64,000 bases of DNA, taken from positions 372,001 to 436,000 of the forward strand of contig NZ_BNBD01000005.1 of assembly GCF_014654785.1 (NCBI RefSeq), written 5' to 3'. A program made the position numbers and the translations under genes. This document shows, piece after piece, positions 1 to 8,007 of this stretch. Origin of the DNA: Streptomyces mashuensis (GTDB lineage: Bacteria; Actinomycetota; Actinomycetes; Streptomycetales; Streptomycetaceae). The notes beneath the pieces were generated by a model that saw only the letters and a list, made by a program, of their open reading frames with translations, was not told the DNA's origin and did not search any database. How positions within the stretch are numbered: position 1 is the stretch's first letter; the number at the start of each line of letters is the position of its first letter.

Positions 1-773
1 GGCCCACCGCGGGCCGGGCGACCGTGGCCGGCGCCGACGTCACCGCCGACCCCGCCGCCGTACGCCGCCGCATCGGGCTGGTCTTCCAGGACCTCACCGT
101 CGACGGCGACCTGACCGCCGCCGAGAACCTGCGCTTCCACGCGGACCTCTACGGGCTGCCGCACCGCACCGCGCGCCGCCGCGTCGCCGAGATGCTCGAC
201 CTCGTCGGCCTGCACGGCCGCCGCCACAGCCTCGTCCGCACGTTCTCCGGCGGCATGAAGCGCCGCCTGGAGATCGCCCGCGGCCTGCTGCACGCGCCCC
301 GCGTGCTCTTCCTCGACGAGCCCACCGTCGGCCTCGACCCGCAGACCCGCGCCCAGGTCTGGGACCACCTCCACCGGGTGCGGCAGCAGCGGGCCGTCAC
401 CCTCTTCCTCACCACCCACCACCTGGAGGAGGCGGAGCACTGCGACCGCATCGCCGTCATCGACGACGGCCGCATCGTCACCGAGGGCACCCCTGCCGCC
501 CTCAAGGCCGCCATCGGCACCGACCGCGTCGTCCTGCACACCACGGACGACGCCGCCGCCCGGACCGCACTGGGCGAACGGTTCGGCCTGGCGGCGCGCC
601 GCGACCCGGAGGGGCTGCTGCTGCACGTGCCCGACGGGGCGGCGTTCGTCCCCGTGCTGTGCGCCCGCCTCGGCGTGCCGGTGCTGTCCGTCACCGTCAC
701 CCGGCCCAGCCTCGACGACGTCTTCCTGCACTGCACCGGCCGTACGATCCGCGACGCGGACGGCACCCGGTGA
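1..773 (+). CDS. ABC exporter ATP-binding subunit, DrrA-like (5' end outside window)
   Basis: The reading frame is open from the first base, so the true start and the Walker A motif lie upstream of the window. What is visible is the rest of an ABC ATPase: a Q-loop (GLVFQD), the signature FSGGMKRRLEIARG, Walker B with the catalytic Glu (VLFLDEPTVGLDP) and the switch His in LTTHHLEEAEHCD. The C-terminal extension (VVLHTTDDAA through RPSLDDVFLHCTG) is typical of the DrrA/daunorubicin-resistance family of drug or lipid exporters. It would power the membrane subunit encoded immediately downstream, whose GTG start overlaps this stop (GTGA). The substrate cannot be told from sequence. GTG at 24 is only an internal codon of the truncated gene. 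Confidence 0.9.
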   Translation, partial: PTAGRATVAGADVTADPAAVRRRIGLVFQDLTVDGDLTAAENLRFHADLYGLPHRTARRRVAEMLDLVGLHGRRHSLVRTFSGGMKRRLEIARGLLHAPRVLFLDEPTVGLDPQTRAQVWDHLHRVRQQRAVTLFLTTHHLEEAEHCDRIAVIDDGRIVTEGTPAALKAAIGTDRVVLHTTDDAAARTALGERFGLAARRDPEGLLLHVPDGAAFVPVLCARLGVPVLSVTVTRPSLDDVFLHCTGRTIRDADGTR

Positions 774-1588
774 GCCCGGGCCCCGGGGGCGCCCGCCACG
801 AACTGCGCGCCGTACGCGTCGTGTGGCAGCGCGAGATGATGCACGTGCTCCGCAACCGCGGCCGGCTGGCCCTCACCCTCCTCCAGCCCGTCCTCTACCT
901 GCTGGTCGTCGGTACGGGACTGGCCGCGCTCGTGCCCGACTCGGCGGGCGCCGGCGACTACCGCACGTACCTCTTCCCCGGCGTGCTGCTGATGACCGTG
1001 CAGATGCCGGCGATCGGCGTGGGCGCGTCCATCGTCTGGGACCGGGAGGCCGGCTTCCTGCGCGAGATGCTCGTCGCCCCCGTCCGCCGCGGCAGCCTGC
1101 TGCTGGGCAAGTGCGCGGGCGGCGCCACCGTCGCCACCTGCCAGGGCGTCCTCGTCATGGCCCTCGCCGGCACCGCCCACGTACCGCTGAGCCCCGGGCT
1201 CGCCGTCGCGCTCACCGCCGAACTGGCCGTGGTCTCCCTGGCCTTGACGGCGCTGACGGCGATGGCCGCCGTGTCCGTCAGCCGGCAGCAGACGTTCCAG
1301 GCGGGACTGGGGTTCGCGCTGATGCCCATGCTGTTCCTGTCCGGCGCCATGTTCCCGCTCGCCGGGCTGCCGCCGTGGCTCACGGTGCTGTGCCTGGCCG
1401 ACCCGCTGACGTACGCCGTCGACCTGTTGCGCCGCCCGGTGGCCGGCCACCTCGCGCACGTCCCCGCCGCCCCCGCCGCCTGGCCCACCGCCTGGCACCC
1501 CTCGACGGCCGCCGAACTCGCCGTGACGGCGGCGCTCGGCGTGACGGCGCTCGTCCTGGCGGCACGGCGCTTCGCGCGCCCGCGCTGA
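770..1588 (+). CDS. ABC-2 type permease, DrrB-like exporter subunit
   Basis: A 272-residue integral membrane protein starting at the GTG that overlaps the ATPase stop by four bases, so the two are translationally coupled. A hydrophilic N-terminus (VVWQREMMHVLRNRG) precedes about six hydrophobic segments, with the ABC-2 features PVLYLLVVGTGL, YLFPGVLLMT and the conserved WDREAGFLREMLVAP loop of DrrB/NodJ-type permeases. The late motif LPPWLTVLCLADPLTYAVDLLR is also standard for the family. With the preceding ATPase it should form a two-gene exporter in the plasma membrane. The substrate is unknown. Confidence 0.88.
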   Translation: MSPGPGGARHELRAVRVVWQREMMHVLRNRGRLALTLLQPVLYLLVVGTGLAALVPDSAGAGDYRTYLFPGVLLMTVQMPAIGVGASIVWDREAGFLREMLVAPVRRGSLLLGKCAGGATVATCQGVLVMALAGTAHVPLSPGLAVALTAELAVVSLALTALTAMAAVSVSRQQTFQAGLGFALMPMLFLSGAMFPLAGLPPWLTVLCLADPLTYAVDLLRRPVAGHLAHVPAAPAAWPTAWHPSTAAELAVTAALGVTALVLAARRFARPR

Positions 1589-1668
1589 GGGTGTTGATGC
1601 GGCGTTCAACGAACGTCAACACGCCCCCCGTAGCGTGAAGGCAGCCGAGTGACACAGGAGGCAAAACC

Positions 1669-2133
1669 TTGTCCGGTTTACGCAAGAGCCTGCGTCTGCG
1701 CACGACTTCTCTGGTGGCCGCGGGGGCGGCCACCGTCTTCCTGCTGACGACGGCGGCCAGTTCCCAGGCCGACCCGGCGCCGAAGCAGGAGCCGGCGGCC
1801 GTGGCCGCCGACGAGCTGAACACCGATTACCTCATCAACGACGTGCTGCCCGGTCAGTCCGGCGGCGGCCGCGGCGTGAGCGTGCAGTGGATCACCCCGT
1901 CCGGCCGCAACCCGTACAAGGAATGGGACTGGATCGAGATCAAGAAGGGCGGCGCCGACGGGAAGCGCGTGACATGGGAGTGGGCCTGCCCCAAGAACGA
2001 CTGCGACGCGGTGGGCTCCACACTGGTCGCCATGACCCCCCAGCGGGGACAGAAGTACACGGCCGTCTACTGGAGCAACGGCGGACGCGTCACCAACGGC
2101 ACCCGCCGGGCCACCTTCGAGTTCTGGGCGTGA
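1669..2133 (+). CDS. Small secreted protein next to a ribosome-inactivating-protein homologue
   Basis: A 154-residue protein starting at TTG 1669, chosen because a strong GGAGG lies at about 1657-1661. The N-terminus is a classic Sec signal peptide (basic LRKSLRLR, hydrophobic LVAAGAATVFLLTTA, cleavage near SSQA-D). The mature part is rich in Trp and Tyr (EWDWIEIKK, VTWEWACPKNDC, YTAVYWSNGG) with one close Cys pair, consistent with a compact extracellular beta-sandwich. The DWIEIK...YTAVYW pattern faintly recalls SKICH-type Ig-like folds, but this is too weak to name a family. It ends one base before the next gene begins, so the two are co-expressed. It might be a binding partner or carrier for that protein; this is inference. 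Confidence 0.7.
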   Translation: MSGLRKSLRLRTTSLVAAGAATVFLLTTAASSQADPAPKQEPAAVAADELNTDYLINDVLPGQSGGGRGVSVQWITPSGRNPYKEWDWIEIKKGGADGKRVTWEWACPKNDCDAVGSTLVAMTPQRGQKYTAVYWSNGGRVTNGTRRATFEFWA

Positions 2134-2134
2134 G

Positions 2135-3121
2135 GTGACCGACGTGACCACCCTCATGACGCGCTGGAGGCGCCGCCCCGCCACCCTGGTCCTCGCGGCG
2201 GTGCTGGCCGCAACGGGTACGGCAGCCACGGTGCTCGCCGGCCCGACGACCCAGGCCCAGGCCCAGGACCGTACCGACAGGGAGTACGCCGACCTCTACA
2301 GCCGTACGGTCGCGGCGATCCGCAACGCCATGGGCGGCGAGGCCGTCCTCCACGACCACGGCGCCGGCCGGCTGATCCGCGACCCGGACCCCCGTCGCGC
2401 ACAGCAGGTCAACATCGGCCGGCTCGCCGACGACGCCGCCATCGGCGGCGGCAGGGTCCGGGGCGTGTTCCGGCGGGACAACCTCTACCTGGTCGGCCTC
2501 TACGTGGAGCGGCCGGGGGCGGAGCGTGATCCCGTCCTGTACGTCTTCACCGAGGGGCAGCGGGACGCGGAGGGCCGCCAGGTGCCCAACGGACGACGGG
2601 TACCCATGCTGGACAACACCGTGCTCCCCGGCGTCCGCCGGGCGTACCTGACCTGGAACGTCAACTACGCCAACCTGCAGGCGCTCCAGATCAACCGCCG
2701 GGGCCTCCAGGACGCCGTGCGCACCGTCGTCAGGCACCGTCCCGACACCGCGGCCGACAACGGGCGGGGCAACAACGGCACGGGCAACCGCAACCACGCC
2801 CTGCGCGAGCACGTCGAACGCCTCGCGGTCGCCCTCGCCGAAGGGGCACGCTTCCAGGTGATCCCGGGTCAGATCGCGCAGGCCCTGCGCCGGCACCGCG
2901 GCCAGGCGGCGTGGACGGTGAACCACCACGCCGACGAGATCACCAGCTGGGACGCGCTGTCCGGCGCCGTCGTGCAGGCCCGCAACGCCGCCCCGGACGG
3001 CCGGGGCCCCGCCTGGAACCAGACACAGGCCCGCGACTGGAACGGGCGCCGCATCCAGCTGTCGGCCCTGGACCTCTCGCACCGCCTCGCCATCATCAAG
3101 CCGGACCGCCGCCCGCGCTGA
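2135..3121 (+). CDS. Secreted ribosome-inactivating protein homologue (rRNA N-glycosidase fold)
   Basis: A 328-residue protein with a signal peptide (ATLVLAAVLAATGTAATVLA, cleavage near AQAQ-D). The mature part follows ricin A / Shiga toxin A in order: RRDNLYLVGLYV (Tyr118) for the first active-site Tyr region, NVNYANLQ (Tyr178) for the second, then LAEGARFQVIPGQI, the counterpart of the ricin SEAARFQYIEGEM helix with catalytic Glu236 and Arg239, and ITSWDALSGAVVQ (Trp272) for the conserved Trp helix. Family members remove one adenine from the sarcin-ricin loop of large-subunit rRNA. Secretion suggests a target outside the producer, probably eukaryotic. A bacterial RIP is already known from S. 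coelicolor. There is no B-chain domain; the upstream gene could act as partner. GTG 2135 is used; GTG or ATG a few codons later are alternatives. Confidence 0.82.
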   Translation: MTDVTTLMTRWRRRPATLVLAAVLAATGTAATVLAGPTTQAQAQDRTDREYADLYSRTVAAIRNAMGGEAVLHDHGAGRLIRDPDPRRAQQVNIGRLADDAAIGGGRVRGVFRRDNLYLVGLYVERPGAERDPVLYVFTEGQRDAEGRQVPNGRRVPMLDNTVLPGVRRAYLTWNVNYANLQALQINRRGLQDAVRTVVRHRPDTAADNGRGNNGTGNRNHALREHVERLAVALAEGARFQVIPGQIAQALRRHRGQAAWTVNHHADEITSWDALSGAVVQARNAAPDGRGPAWNQTQARDWNGRRIQLSALDLSHRLAIIKPDRRPR

Positions 3122-3141
3122 CGGCGTGGCAGTCTGGACGC

Positions 3142-3375
3142 ATGGAACAGCCAGCGTGGCGCCCGGCCCCCGCGCCGGGCGATCCGTACTGCACCACCGA
3201 CACCTGTGCGGGCTGCGGTGCCGTCGTGCACGGCATCCACGGCCGCTGGACCTGCGCCGCGTGCGGCTCCTGCAGCCCGTACCAGGAGCCACCCGAGGGC
3301 TGGGCCACGGAGATCACCGCCGAGGAGCTGGCGGCGAACACCGTGGCGTACGACAGCCCGCCGGACGCGCCGTAG
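3142..3375 (+). CDS. Small zinc-ribbon-like protein
   Basis: A 77-residue cytoplasmic protein starting with MEQPAWRP. Six Cys residues occur in the first half: one in DPYC, then CAGC and later CAAC as two CxxC pairs, then one in GSCSPY. This suggests a structural zinc ribbon between residues 15 and 45. The acidic C-terminus (ATEITAEELAANTVAY) is helix-like. No enzyme motif is seen. It lies between the toxin-like gene and a convergent hydrolase and may be a stand-alone housekeeping orphan. Function unknown. Confidence 0.6.
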   Translation: MEQPAWRPAPAPGDPYCTTDTCAGCGAVVHGIHGRWTCAACGSCSPYQEPPEGWATEITAEELAANTVAYDSPPDAP

Positions 3376-3381
3376 AACCAC

Positions 3382-4176
3382 CTACAGGCCGTGGCGGCCG
3401 ATGAAGTCCAGCACCAGCTTCCGCCACTCCTCGGGCCGTTCGGCCGCCGGGACGTGCCCCGACCCCAGCTCCGCGTACTCCGCGCCGGGAATGCCGGCGG
3501 CCAGTTCGCGGGAGAGGGCGGGGGAGACCAGCAGGTCGTGCACGGTGGCGACGACGAGCGTGGGCACGGCCAGGCCCGGCAGGTCGCCGGTGGTGTCGCT
3601 CTCCGCGACCACCGCGGCCTGCTCGGGCGTGCCGGCCGGGACGCCCGCGGCGATGCCGTCGTAGAGCGCCTGGAGGTCCTGCTCCGGCACGGAGTTGAAG
3701 AACGTCTCGCCGAAGCCGGTCAGGGCCACGACCCGCGCGAAGCTCTGGAGGTCGCCGGCCGCCAGCAGGCTCCGCCACAGGTCCATGGAGGCGAGGACGC
3801 GGTTGTCGGCCTTCGCCAGGCCGGCGGTGAGGACGAGGCCGCGCACCCGCTCCGGGTACCGGGCGGCCGCTCGGACGGCCACCAGGGTGCCCATGGAGTA
3901 GCCGAGCAGCGTGAACGTCTCCAGGCCCACCTCGTCCGCGGCGGCCACCAGCGCGTCGGCGAGGCCGTCGACGGTGAGCGGGGCGGTGGCGCGCGGCGTG
4001 GCACCGGAGCCCGGGAAGTCGGGGGCGACCACGGTGTGGCGTTCGGCCAGCGCCGGGATCAGCGGCGCGAAGTTGTCCCGGACGTTGCCGCTCGCGCCGT
4101 GCGCGAGGAGGACGCCGGGGCCGGAGCCGTGGACGGTGGTGTGCAGGGGCGGGTAGCCCTCGGGAAGGTTCGCCAT
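3382..4176 (-). CDS. Alpha/beta hydrolase
   Basis: A 264-residue cytoplasmic alpha/beta-fold hydrolase. The nucleophile elbow is GYSMG (Ser94), preceded by the oxyanion-side GSGPGVLLAHGASG loop and the strand APDFPGSGAT. The acid is probably the Asp in VVATVHDLLVSP, and the catalytic His is in GSGHVPAAERPEEW near the C-terminus. This arrangement fits esterases, lactonases and the 3-oxoadipate enol-lactonase-like group; the substrate cannot be assigned. The gene lies downstream of sdhB on the same strand but is separated from it by a strong hairpin, so it probably has its own promoter. It converges with the zinc-ribbon gene. Confidence 0.85.
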   Translation of the reverse strand: MANLPEGYPPLHTTVHGSGPGVLLAHGASGNVRDNFAPLIPALAERHTVVAPDFPGSGATPRATAPLTVDGLADALVAAADEVGLETFTLLGYSMGTLVAVRAAARYPERVRGLVLTAGLAKADNRVLASMDLWRSLLAAGDLQSFARVVALTGFGETFFNSVPEQDLQALYDGIAAGVPAGTPEQAAVVAESDTTGDLPGLAVPTLVVATVHDLLVSPALSRELAAGIPGAEYAELGSGHVPAAERPEEWRKLVLDFIGRHGL

Positions 4177-4244
4177 GGACCCAGGCTCTCCCTTGACACC
4201 GGTGTGAAGGTCAAGTCCCGAAGGCCGGGCCCGGCAACGCGGAC

Positions 4245-4280
4245 GGGCCCGGCCCGCGCCTGGTGGCGCGGGCCGGGCCC
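4245..4280 (-). terminator. Strong hairpin terminator after sdhB
   Basis: Perfect 15-bp inverted repeat (4245-4259 against 4266-4280) with a 6-nt loop, all G/C, located 26 bases beyond the sdhB stop. There is no T-run, as is usual for Streptomyces terminators. It should end the sdh transcript and insulate the hydrolase gene. Confidence 0.8.
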
Positions 4281-4305
4281 GGAACCGTACGAACCTACCG
4301 GCGGA

Positions 4306-5070
4306 TCAGAAGCGGCGCGTGATGAGCGCGCGCTTCACCTCCTGGATCGCCTTGGTGACCTCGATGCCACGCGGGCAGGCGTCCGTGCAGTTGAACGTGG
4401 TGCGGCAGCGCCACACGCCGTCCTTGTCGTTGAGGATCTCCAGCCGCTGCTCACCGGCCTCGTCGCGCGAGTCGAAGATGAAGCGGTGCGCGTTGACGAT
4501 CGCCGCCGGGCCGAAGTACTGGCCGTCGTTCCAGAACACCGGGCACGAGGAGGTGCACGCGGCGCACAGGATGCACTTGGTGGTGTCGTCGAAGCGCTCG
4601 CGGTCCTCGGCGGACTGCAGACGCTCGCGCGTCGGCTCGTTGCCCTTGGTGATCAGGAAGGGCATCACATCGCGGTACGCCTGGAAGAACGGGTCCATGT
4701 CGACCACGAGGTCCTTGAGGACCGTGAGGCCCTTGATGGGCTCGACCGTGATCGGCTTGTGCGGGTTGATGTCCTTGATCAGCGTCTTGCACGCGAGGCG
4801 GTTCTTGCCGTTGATGCGCATCGCGTCGGAGCCGCAGATGCCGTGCGCGCAGGAACGCCGGAAGGTCAGCGAACCGTCCAGGTCCCACTTGATCTTGTGG
4901 AGACCGTCGAGCACGCGCTCCTTCGGGTCGATCTCCACCTGGAAGTCCTGCCAGGTGGCCTCGTCCGAGACCTCCGGGTTGAACCGGCGGATGCGGAAGA
5001 CGACCGTGATGTACGGGGAGGCGTCCTGCTGCGACCCGCTGCCGGGCTTGTCGAGAGTCGCGGTGCTCAT
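4306..5070 (-). CDS. sdhB: Succinate dehydrogenase iron-sulfur subunit
   Basis: A 254-residue subunit of respiratory complex II that passes electrons from the flavoprotein to the membrane anchor. All three cluster motifs are present in order: the 2Fe-2S ligands in CRSCAHGICGSD and the following RLAC, the 4Fe-4S motif CILCAACTSSCP, and the 3Fe-4S motif CRTTFNCTDACPRGI. Length and order match the family. The start is ATG 5070, overlapping the sdhA stop by one base (TGATG), so translation is coupled. It is the last gene of the sdhCDAB operon, and a strong hairpin follows it. Confidence 0.97.
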   Translation of the reverse strand: MSTATLDKPGSGSQQDASPYITVVFRIRRFNPEVSDEATWQDFQVEIDPKERVLDGLHKIKWDLDGSLTFRRSCAHGICGSDAMRINGKNRLACKTLIKDINPHKPITVEPIKGLTVLKDLVVDMDPFFQAYRDVMPFLITKGNEPTRERLQSAEDRERFDDTTKCILCAACTSSCPVFWNDGQYFGPAAIVNAHRFIFDSRDEAGEQRLEILNDKDGVWRCRTTFNCTDACPRGIEVTKAIQEVKRALITRRF

Positions 5071-6824
5071 CAGTACTTACGCTCCATCGGCTGGTAGCGG
5101 GTCTGGACGACCGGCTTGTAGTCGAGGCGGATGGAATCCTTGCCGTCCGAGTCGACCTCGCGGTACGCCATGGTGTGGCGCATGAAGTTCACGTCGTCGC
5201 GGTTGGGGTAGTCCTCGCGGTAGTGACCGCCGCGGGACTCCTTGCGCGCCAGCGCCGAGACCGCCATGACCTCGGCCAGGTCGAGCAGGTTGCCCAGCTC
5301 GATGGCCTCGAGCAGGTCGGTGTTGAAGCGCTTGCCCTTGTCCTGGACGGAGACGTTCTTGTACCGCTCGCGCAGCTCGGCGATCTTCTCGACGGCCGTC
5401 TTGATGGTCTGCTCGGTGCGGAAGACCATGACGTTGGCGTCCATGGTCTCCTGCAGCTCGCGGCGGAGCTCGGCGACGCGCTCGCTGCCGGTGGAGTTGC
5501 GCAGCTGCTCGACCTGCTGGGCCACGAACTCGGCCGGGTTCTCCGGCAGCTCGACGTAGTCGGCCTTCTGGGCGTACTCGGCGGCGGCGATGCCGGCGCG
5601 ACGGCCGAAGACGTTGATGTCGAGGAGCGAGTTGGTGCCCAGGCGGTTGGCGCCGTGCACGGACACGCAGGCGACCTCGCCGGCGGCGTACAGGCCCGGC
5701 ACGACCGTGTCGTTGTCGGCGAGGACCTCGCCCTGGACGTTGGTCGGGATGCCGCCCATCGCGTAGTGGGCGGTGGGCTGGATCGGGATCGGGTCCGTGT
5801 AGGGCTCGATGCCGAGGTACGTCCGGGCGAACTCGGTGATGTCCGGGAGCTTGGCGTCCAGCTGCTCCGGCGGCAGGTGGGTCAGGTCCAGGTAGACGTG
5901 GTCGCCCTCGGGGCCGCAGCCGCGGCCCTCGCGGATCTCGGTGTAGATCGAGCGGGAGACGACGTCGCGGGAGGCGAGGTCCTTCATGACGGGCGCGTAC
6001 TTCTCCATGAAGCGCTCGCCGTCCTTGTTGCGGAGGATGCCGCCCTCGCCGCGGGCGCCCTCGGTGAGGAGGATGCCCATGCGCCAGATGCCGGTCGGGT
6101 GGAACTGGAAGAACTCCATGTCCTCCAGCGGCAGGCCGCGGCGGAAGCAGGCGGCCTGGCCGTCACCGGTGAGGGTGTGGGCGTTGGAGGTGACCTTGAA
6201 GAACTTGCCGGTGCCGCCGGAGGCGTAGATGACCGACTTGGCCTGGAAGACGTGGATCTCGCCGGTGGCCAGCTCGTAGGCGACCACACCGGCCGACTTC
6301 TTGACGCCGTCGACCTCGGTGATCAGCTGGTCGAGGACGTAGAACTCGTTGAAGAACTCCACGCCCTCCTTGACGCAGTTCTGGTACAGCGTCTGGAGGA
6401 TCATGTGGCCGGTGCGGTCCGCGGCGTAGCAGGACCGGCGGACCGGGGCCTCGCCGTGGTTGCGGCTGTGACCGCCGAAGCGGCGCTGGTCGATCGTGCC
6501 GTCCTTGGTGCGGTTGAACGGCAGGCCCATCTTCTCGAGGTCGAGGACCGCGTCGATGGCCTCCTTCGCCAGGATCTCGGCGGCGTCCTGGTCGACCAGG
6601 TAGTCACCGCCCTTGACCGTGTCGAAGGTGTGCCACTCCCAGTTGTCCTCCTCGACGTTGGCGAGGGCCGCGGCCATGCCGCCCTGGGCGGCACCGGTGT
6701 GGGAGCGGGTGGGGTAGAGCTTCGTCAGCACGGCGGTGCGGCTGCGCTTCGTCGCCTCGATGGCGGCGCGCATGCCGGCGCCGCCGGCGCCGACGATGAC
6801 GGTGTCGTACTTGTGGATCTTCAT
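5070..6824 (-). CDS. sdhA: Succinate dehydrogenase flavoprotein subunit
   Basis: A 584-residue catalytic subunit that oxidises succinate to fumarate. The N-terminal dinucleotide-binding loop is VIVGAGGAGMRAAIEA. His42 in TRSHTGAAQGG is the usual covalent FAD attachment site. The active-site region shows HPTGIWRMG, LTEGARGEGG and the Arg-containing FMEKYAP/LASRDVVSRSI stretch, and YAMGGIPTN is also conserved. The C-terminus ends PMERKY as in other actinobacterial SdhA. It lies between sdhD and sdhB, works on the cytoplasmic face of the membrane and feeds electrons through SdhB to menaquinone. Confidence 0.97.
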   Translation of the reverse strand: MKIHKYDTVIVGAGGAGMRAAIEATKRSRTAVLTKLYPTRSHTGAAQGGMAAALANVEEDNWEWHTFDTVKGGDYLVDQDAAEILAKEAIDAVLDLEKMGLPFNRTKDGTIDQRRFGGHSRNHGEAPVRRSCYAADRTGHMILQTLYQNCVKEGVEFFNEFYVLDQLITEVDGVKKSAGVVAYELATGEIHVFQAKSVIYASGGTGKFFKVTSNAHTLTGDGQAACFRRGLPLEDMEFFQFHPTGIWRMGILLTEGARGEGGILRNKDGERFMEKYAPVMKDLASRDVVSRSIYTEIREGRGCGPEGDHVYLDLTHLPPEQLDAKLPDITEFARTYLGIEPYTDPIPIQPTAHYAMGGIPTNVQGEVLADNDTVVPGLYAAGEVACVSVHGANRLGTNSLLDINVFGRRAGIAAAEYAQKADYVELPENPAEFVAQQVEQLRNSTGSERVAELRRELQETMDANVMVFRTEQTIKTAVEKIAELRERYKNVSVQDKGKRFNTDLLEAIELGNLLDLAEVMAVSALARKESRGGHYREDYPNRDDVNFMRHTMAYREVDSDGKDSIRLDYKPVVQTRYQPMERKY

Positions 6825-6847
6825 GAGTTAGCGCCTCAGCCCCGGCT

Positions 6848-7336
6848 CTAGCGGATGTTCGGGTCGAAGGTGAAGATCACCAGCGTGCCCAGCAGGACGG
6901 TGAACACCGTGGCGGTGTACAGCAGCATCTTCAGCCAGAAGCGGGTGGTGTCCCGCTCCGCGTAGTCGTTGATGACCGTGCGCAGGCCGTTGGCGCCGTG
7001 CAGCATCGCCAGCCACAGCATGATGAGGTCCCAGGCCTGCCAGAACGGGGAGGCCCAGCGGCCGGCCACGAAGGCGAAGCCGACCTTGGTCACGCCGCCG
7101 TCCAGGACGAGCTGGATCAGCAGGTGGCCGAGGACCAGGACGACCAGGAGGATGCCGGACAGGCGCATGAACAGCCAGCCGTACAGCTCGAAGTTCGTGC
7201 GGGTCGTCTTGGGCGTCTTCTTGGTGCGCTTGCGCGGCGGCTCGATGACGGGCGCGGGGTTGTCCACGTCGTACAGGGAGGTCTGCGGCACGGCGTCGGA
7301 GACGGCGCCGGCGGCGGTGGGGGATTCAGCGGACAT
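6848..7336 (-). CDS. sdhD: Succinate dehydrogenase hydrophobic membrane anchor subunit
   Basis: A 162-residue membrane protein. A long polar N-terminus (about 55 residues, with the basic PPRKRTKKTPKTTRTN) precedes three transmembrane helices: ILLVVLVLGHLLIQLVL, LIMLWLAMLHGANGLRTVI and YTATVFTVLLGTLVIF. The His residues in VLGHLL and MLHGANG lie in the helices where cytochrome b anchors bind haem. The position between sdhC (7 bases upstream) and sdhA confirms the assignment. With SdhC it holds the dehydrogenase on the membrane and reduces quinone. Confidence 0.92.
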   Translation of the reverse strand: MSAESPTAAGAVSDAVPQTSLYDVDNPAPVIEPPRKRTKKTPKTTRTNFELYGWLFMRLSGILLVVLVLGHLLIQLVLDGGVTKVGFAFVAGRWASPFWQAWDLIMLWLAMLHGANGLRTVINDYAERDTTRFWLKMLLYTATVFTVLLGTLVIFTFDPNIR

Positions 7337-7343
7337 CTACGAC

Positions 7344-7724
7344 TCAGCTCCCGAACAGCGTGCGCAGCGTGTGCTGGAGCACGGGGTAGAAGGCGCCCAG
7401 CATCAGCACGACCCAGACGCCCACGACGGTCCACAGCATCTGCTTCTGGTACCGCGGGCCCTTGGACCAGAAGTCCACCGCGATGACCCGCAGGCCGTTG
7501 AGCGCGTGGAAGAGGATGGCGGCCACCAGGCCGTACTCCATCACGTTGACGATGGGCGTCTTGTAGGTCGCAACGACGTCGTCGTAGGCCTCGGGAGAGA
7601 CACGGACGAGAGCGGTGTCGAGGACGTGCACGAACAGGAAGAAGAAAATGAGGACGCCGGTGACTCGGTGAGCCACCCAGGACCACATGCCTTCCCGGCC
7701 GCGATACAGCGTTCCAGCCGGCAC
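7344..7724 (-). CDS. sdhC: Succinate dehydrogenase cytochrome b556 subunit
   Basis: A 126-residue anchor subunit and first gene of the operon. Three helices are visible: HRVTGVLIFFFLFVHVLDTA, YGLVAAILFHALNGLRVI and WTVVGVWVVLMLGAFYPVL. The SdhC family signature is present as HRVTGVL, FVHVLD and the haem-ligand-type HALNGLR. The GTG start at 7724 (MPAGTLYRGREGMW) is supported by a GGAGGG about 8 bases upstream. The operon promoter should lie in the 283-bp divergent region shared with the hexosaminidase gene. Confidence 0.93.
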   Translation of the reverse strand: MPAGTLYRGREGMWSWVAHRVTGVLIFFFLFVHVLDTALVRVSPEAYDDVVATYKTPIVNVMEYGLVAAILFHALNGLRVIAVDFWSKGPRYQKQMLWTVVGVWVVLMLGAFYPVLQHTLRTLFGS

Positions 7725-8007
7725 GGAAAACCCTCCGGGAGCGGGGATCAGGGCCTGCCGGCTTCACTGTCGGTCGGGCCCGGCCGGGTACGGTCCACCG
7801 GCCCTGGCCATCGTAGCGACGCCTTGTGGCTTCGGGCCCCCGGGGTATGTCAGGTGTGATCAAACAGGCACGTACGGCCTAGGCCGTACGGGCAACCAGT
7901 CCCGGCTTGTCCGAAACGCACCGGCGTGTCCGGCCGTGGAAGACGTGAGCTTCGGGTGAAAAACACTATCTTCACCCTTGAGGCACCCAAGGGGAGGTTT
8001 TGCTCCA
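7725..8007. promoter_or_regulatory. Divergent sdhC / hexosaminidase promoter region with palindromes
   Basis: The 283-bp intergenic region drives two divergent genes. It contains a perfect 20-bp palindrome at 7871-7890 (CGTACGGCCTAGGCCGTACG) and a 7-bp inverted repeat GGGTGAA...TTCACCC at 7954-7977, close to the hexosaminidase start. The first could bind a dimeric regulator; it matches neither the Rex consensus nor the DasR site as I know them. No clear -35/-10 pair was identified. Confidence 0.5.
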
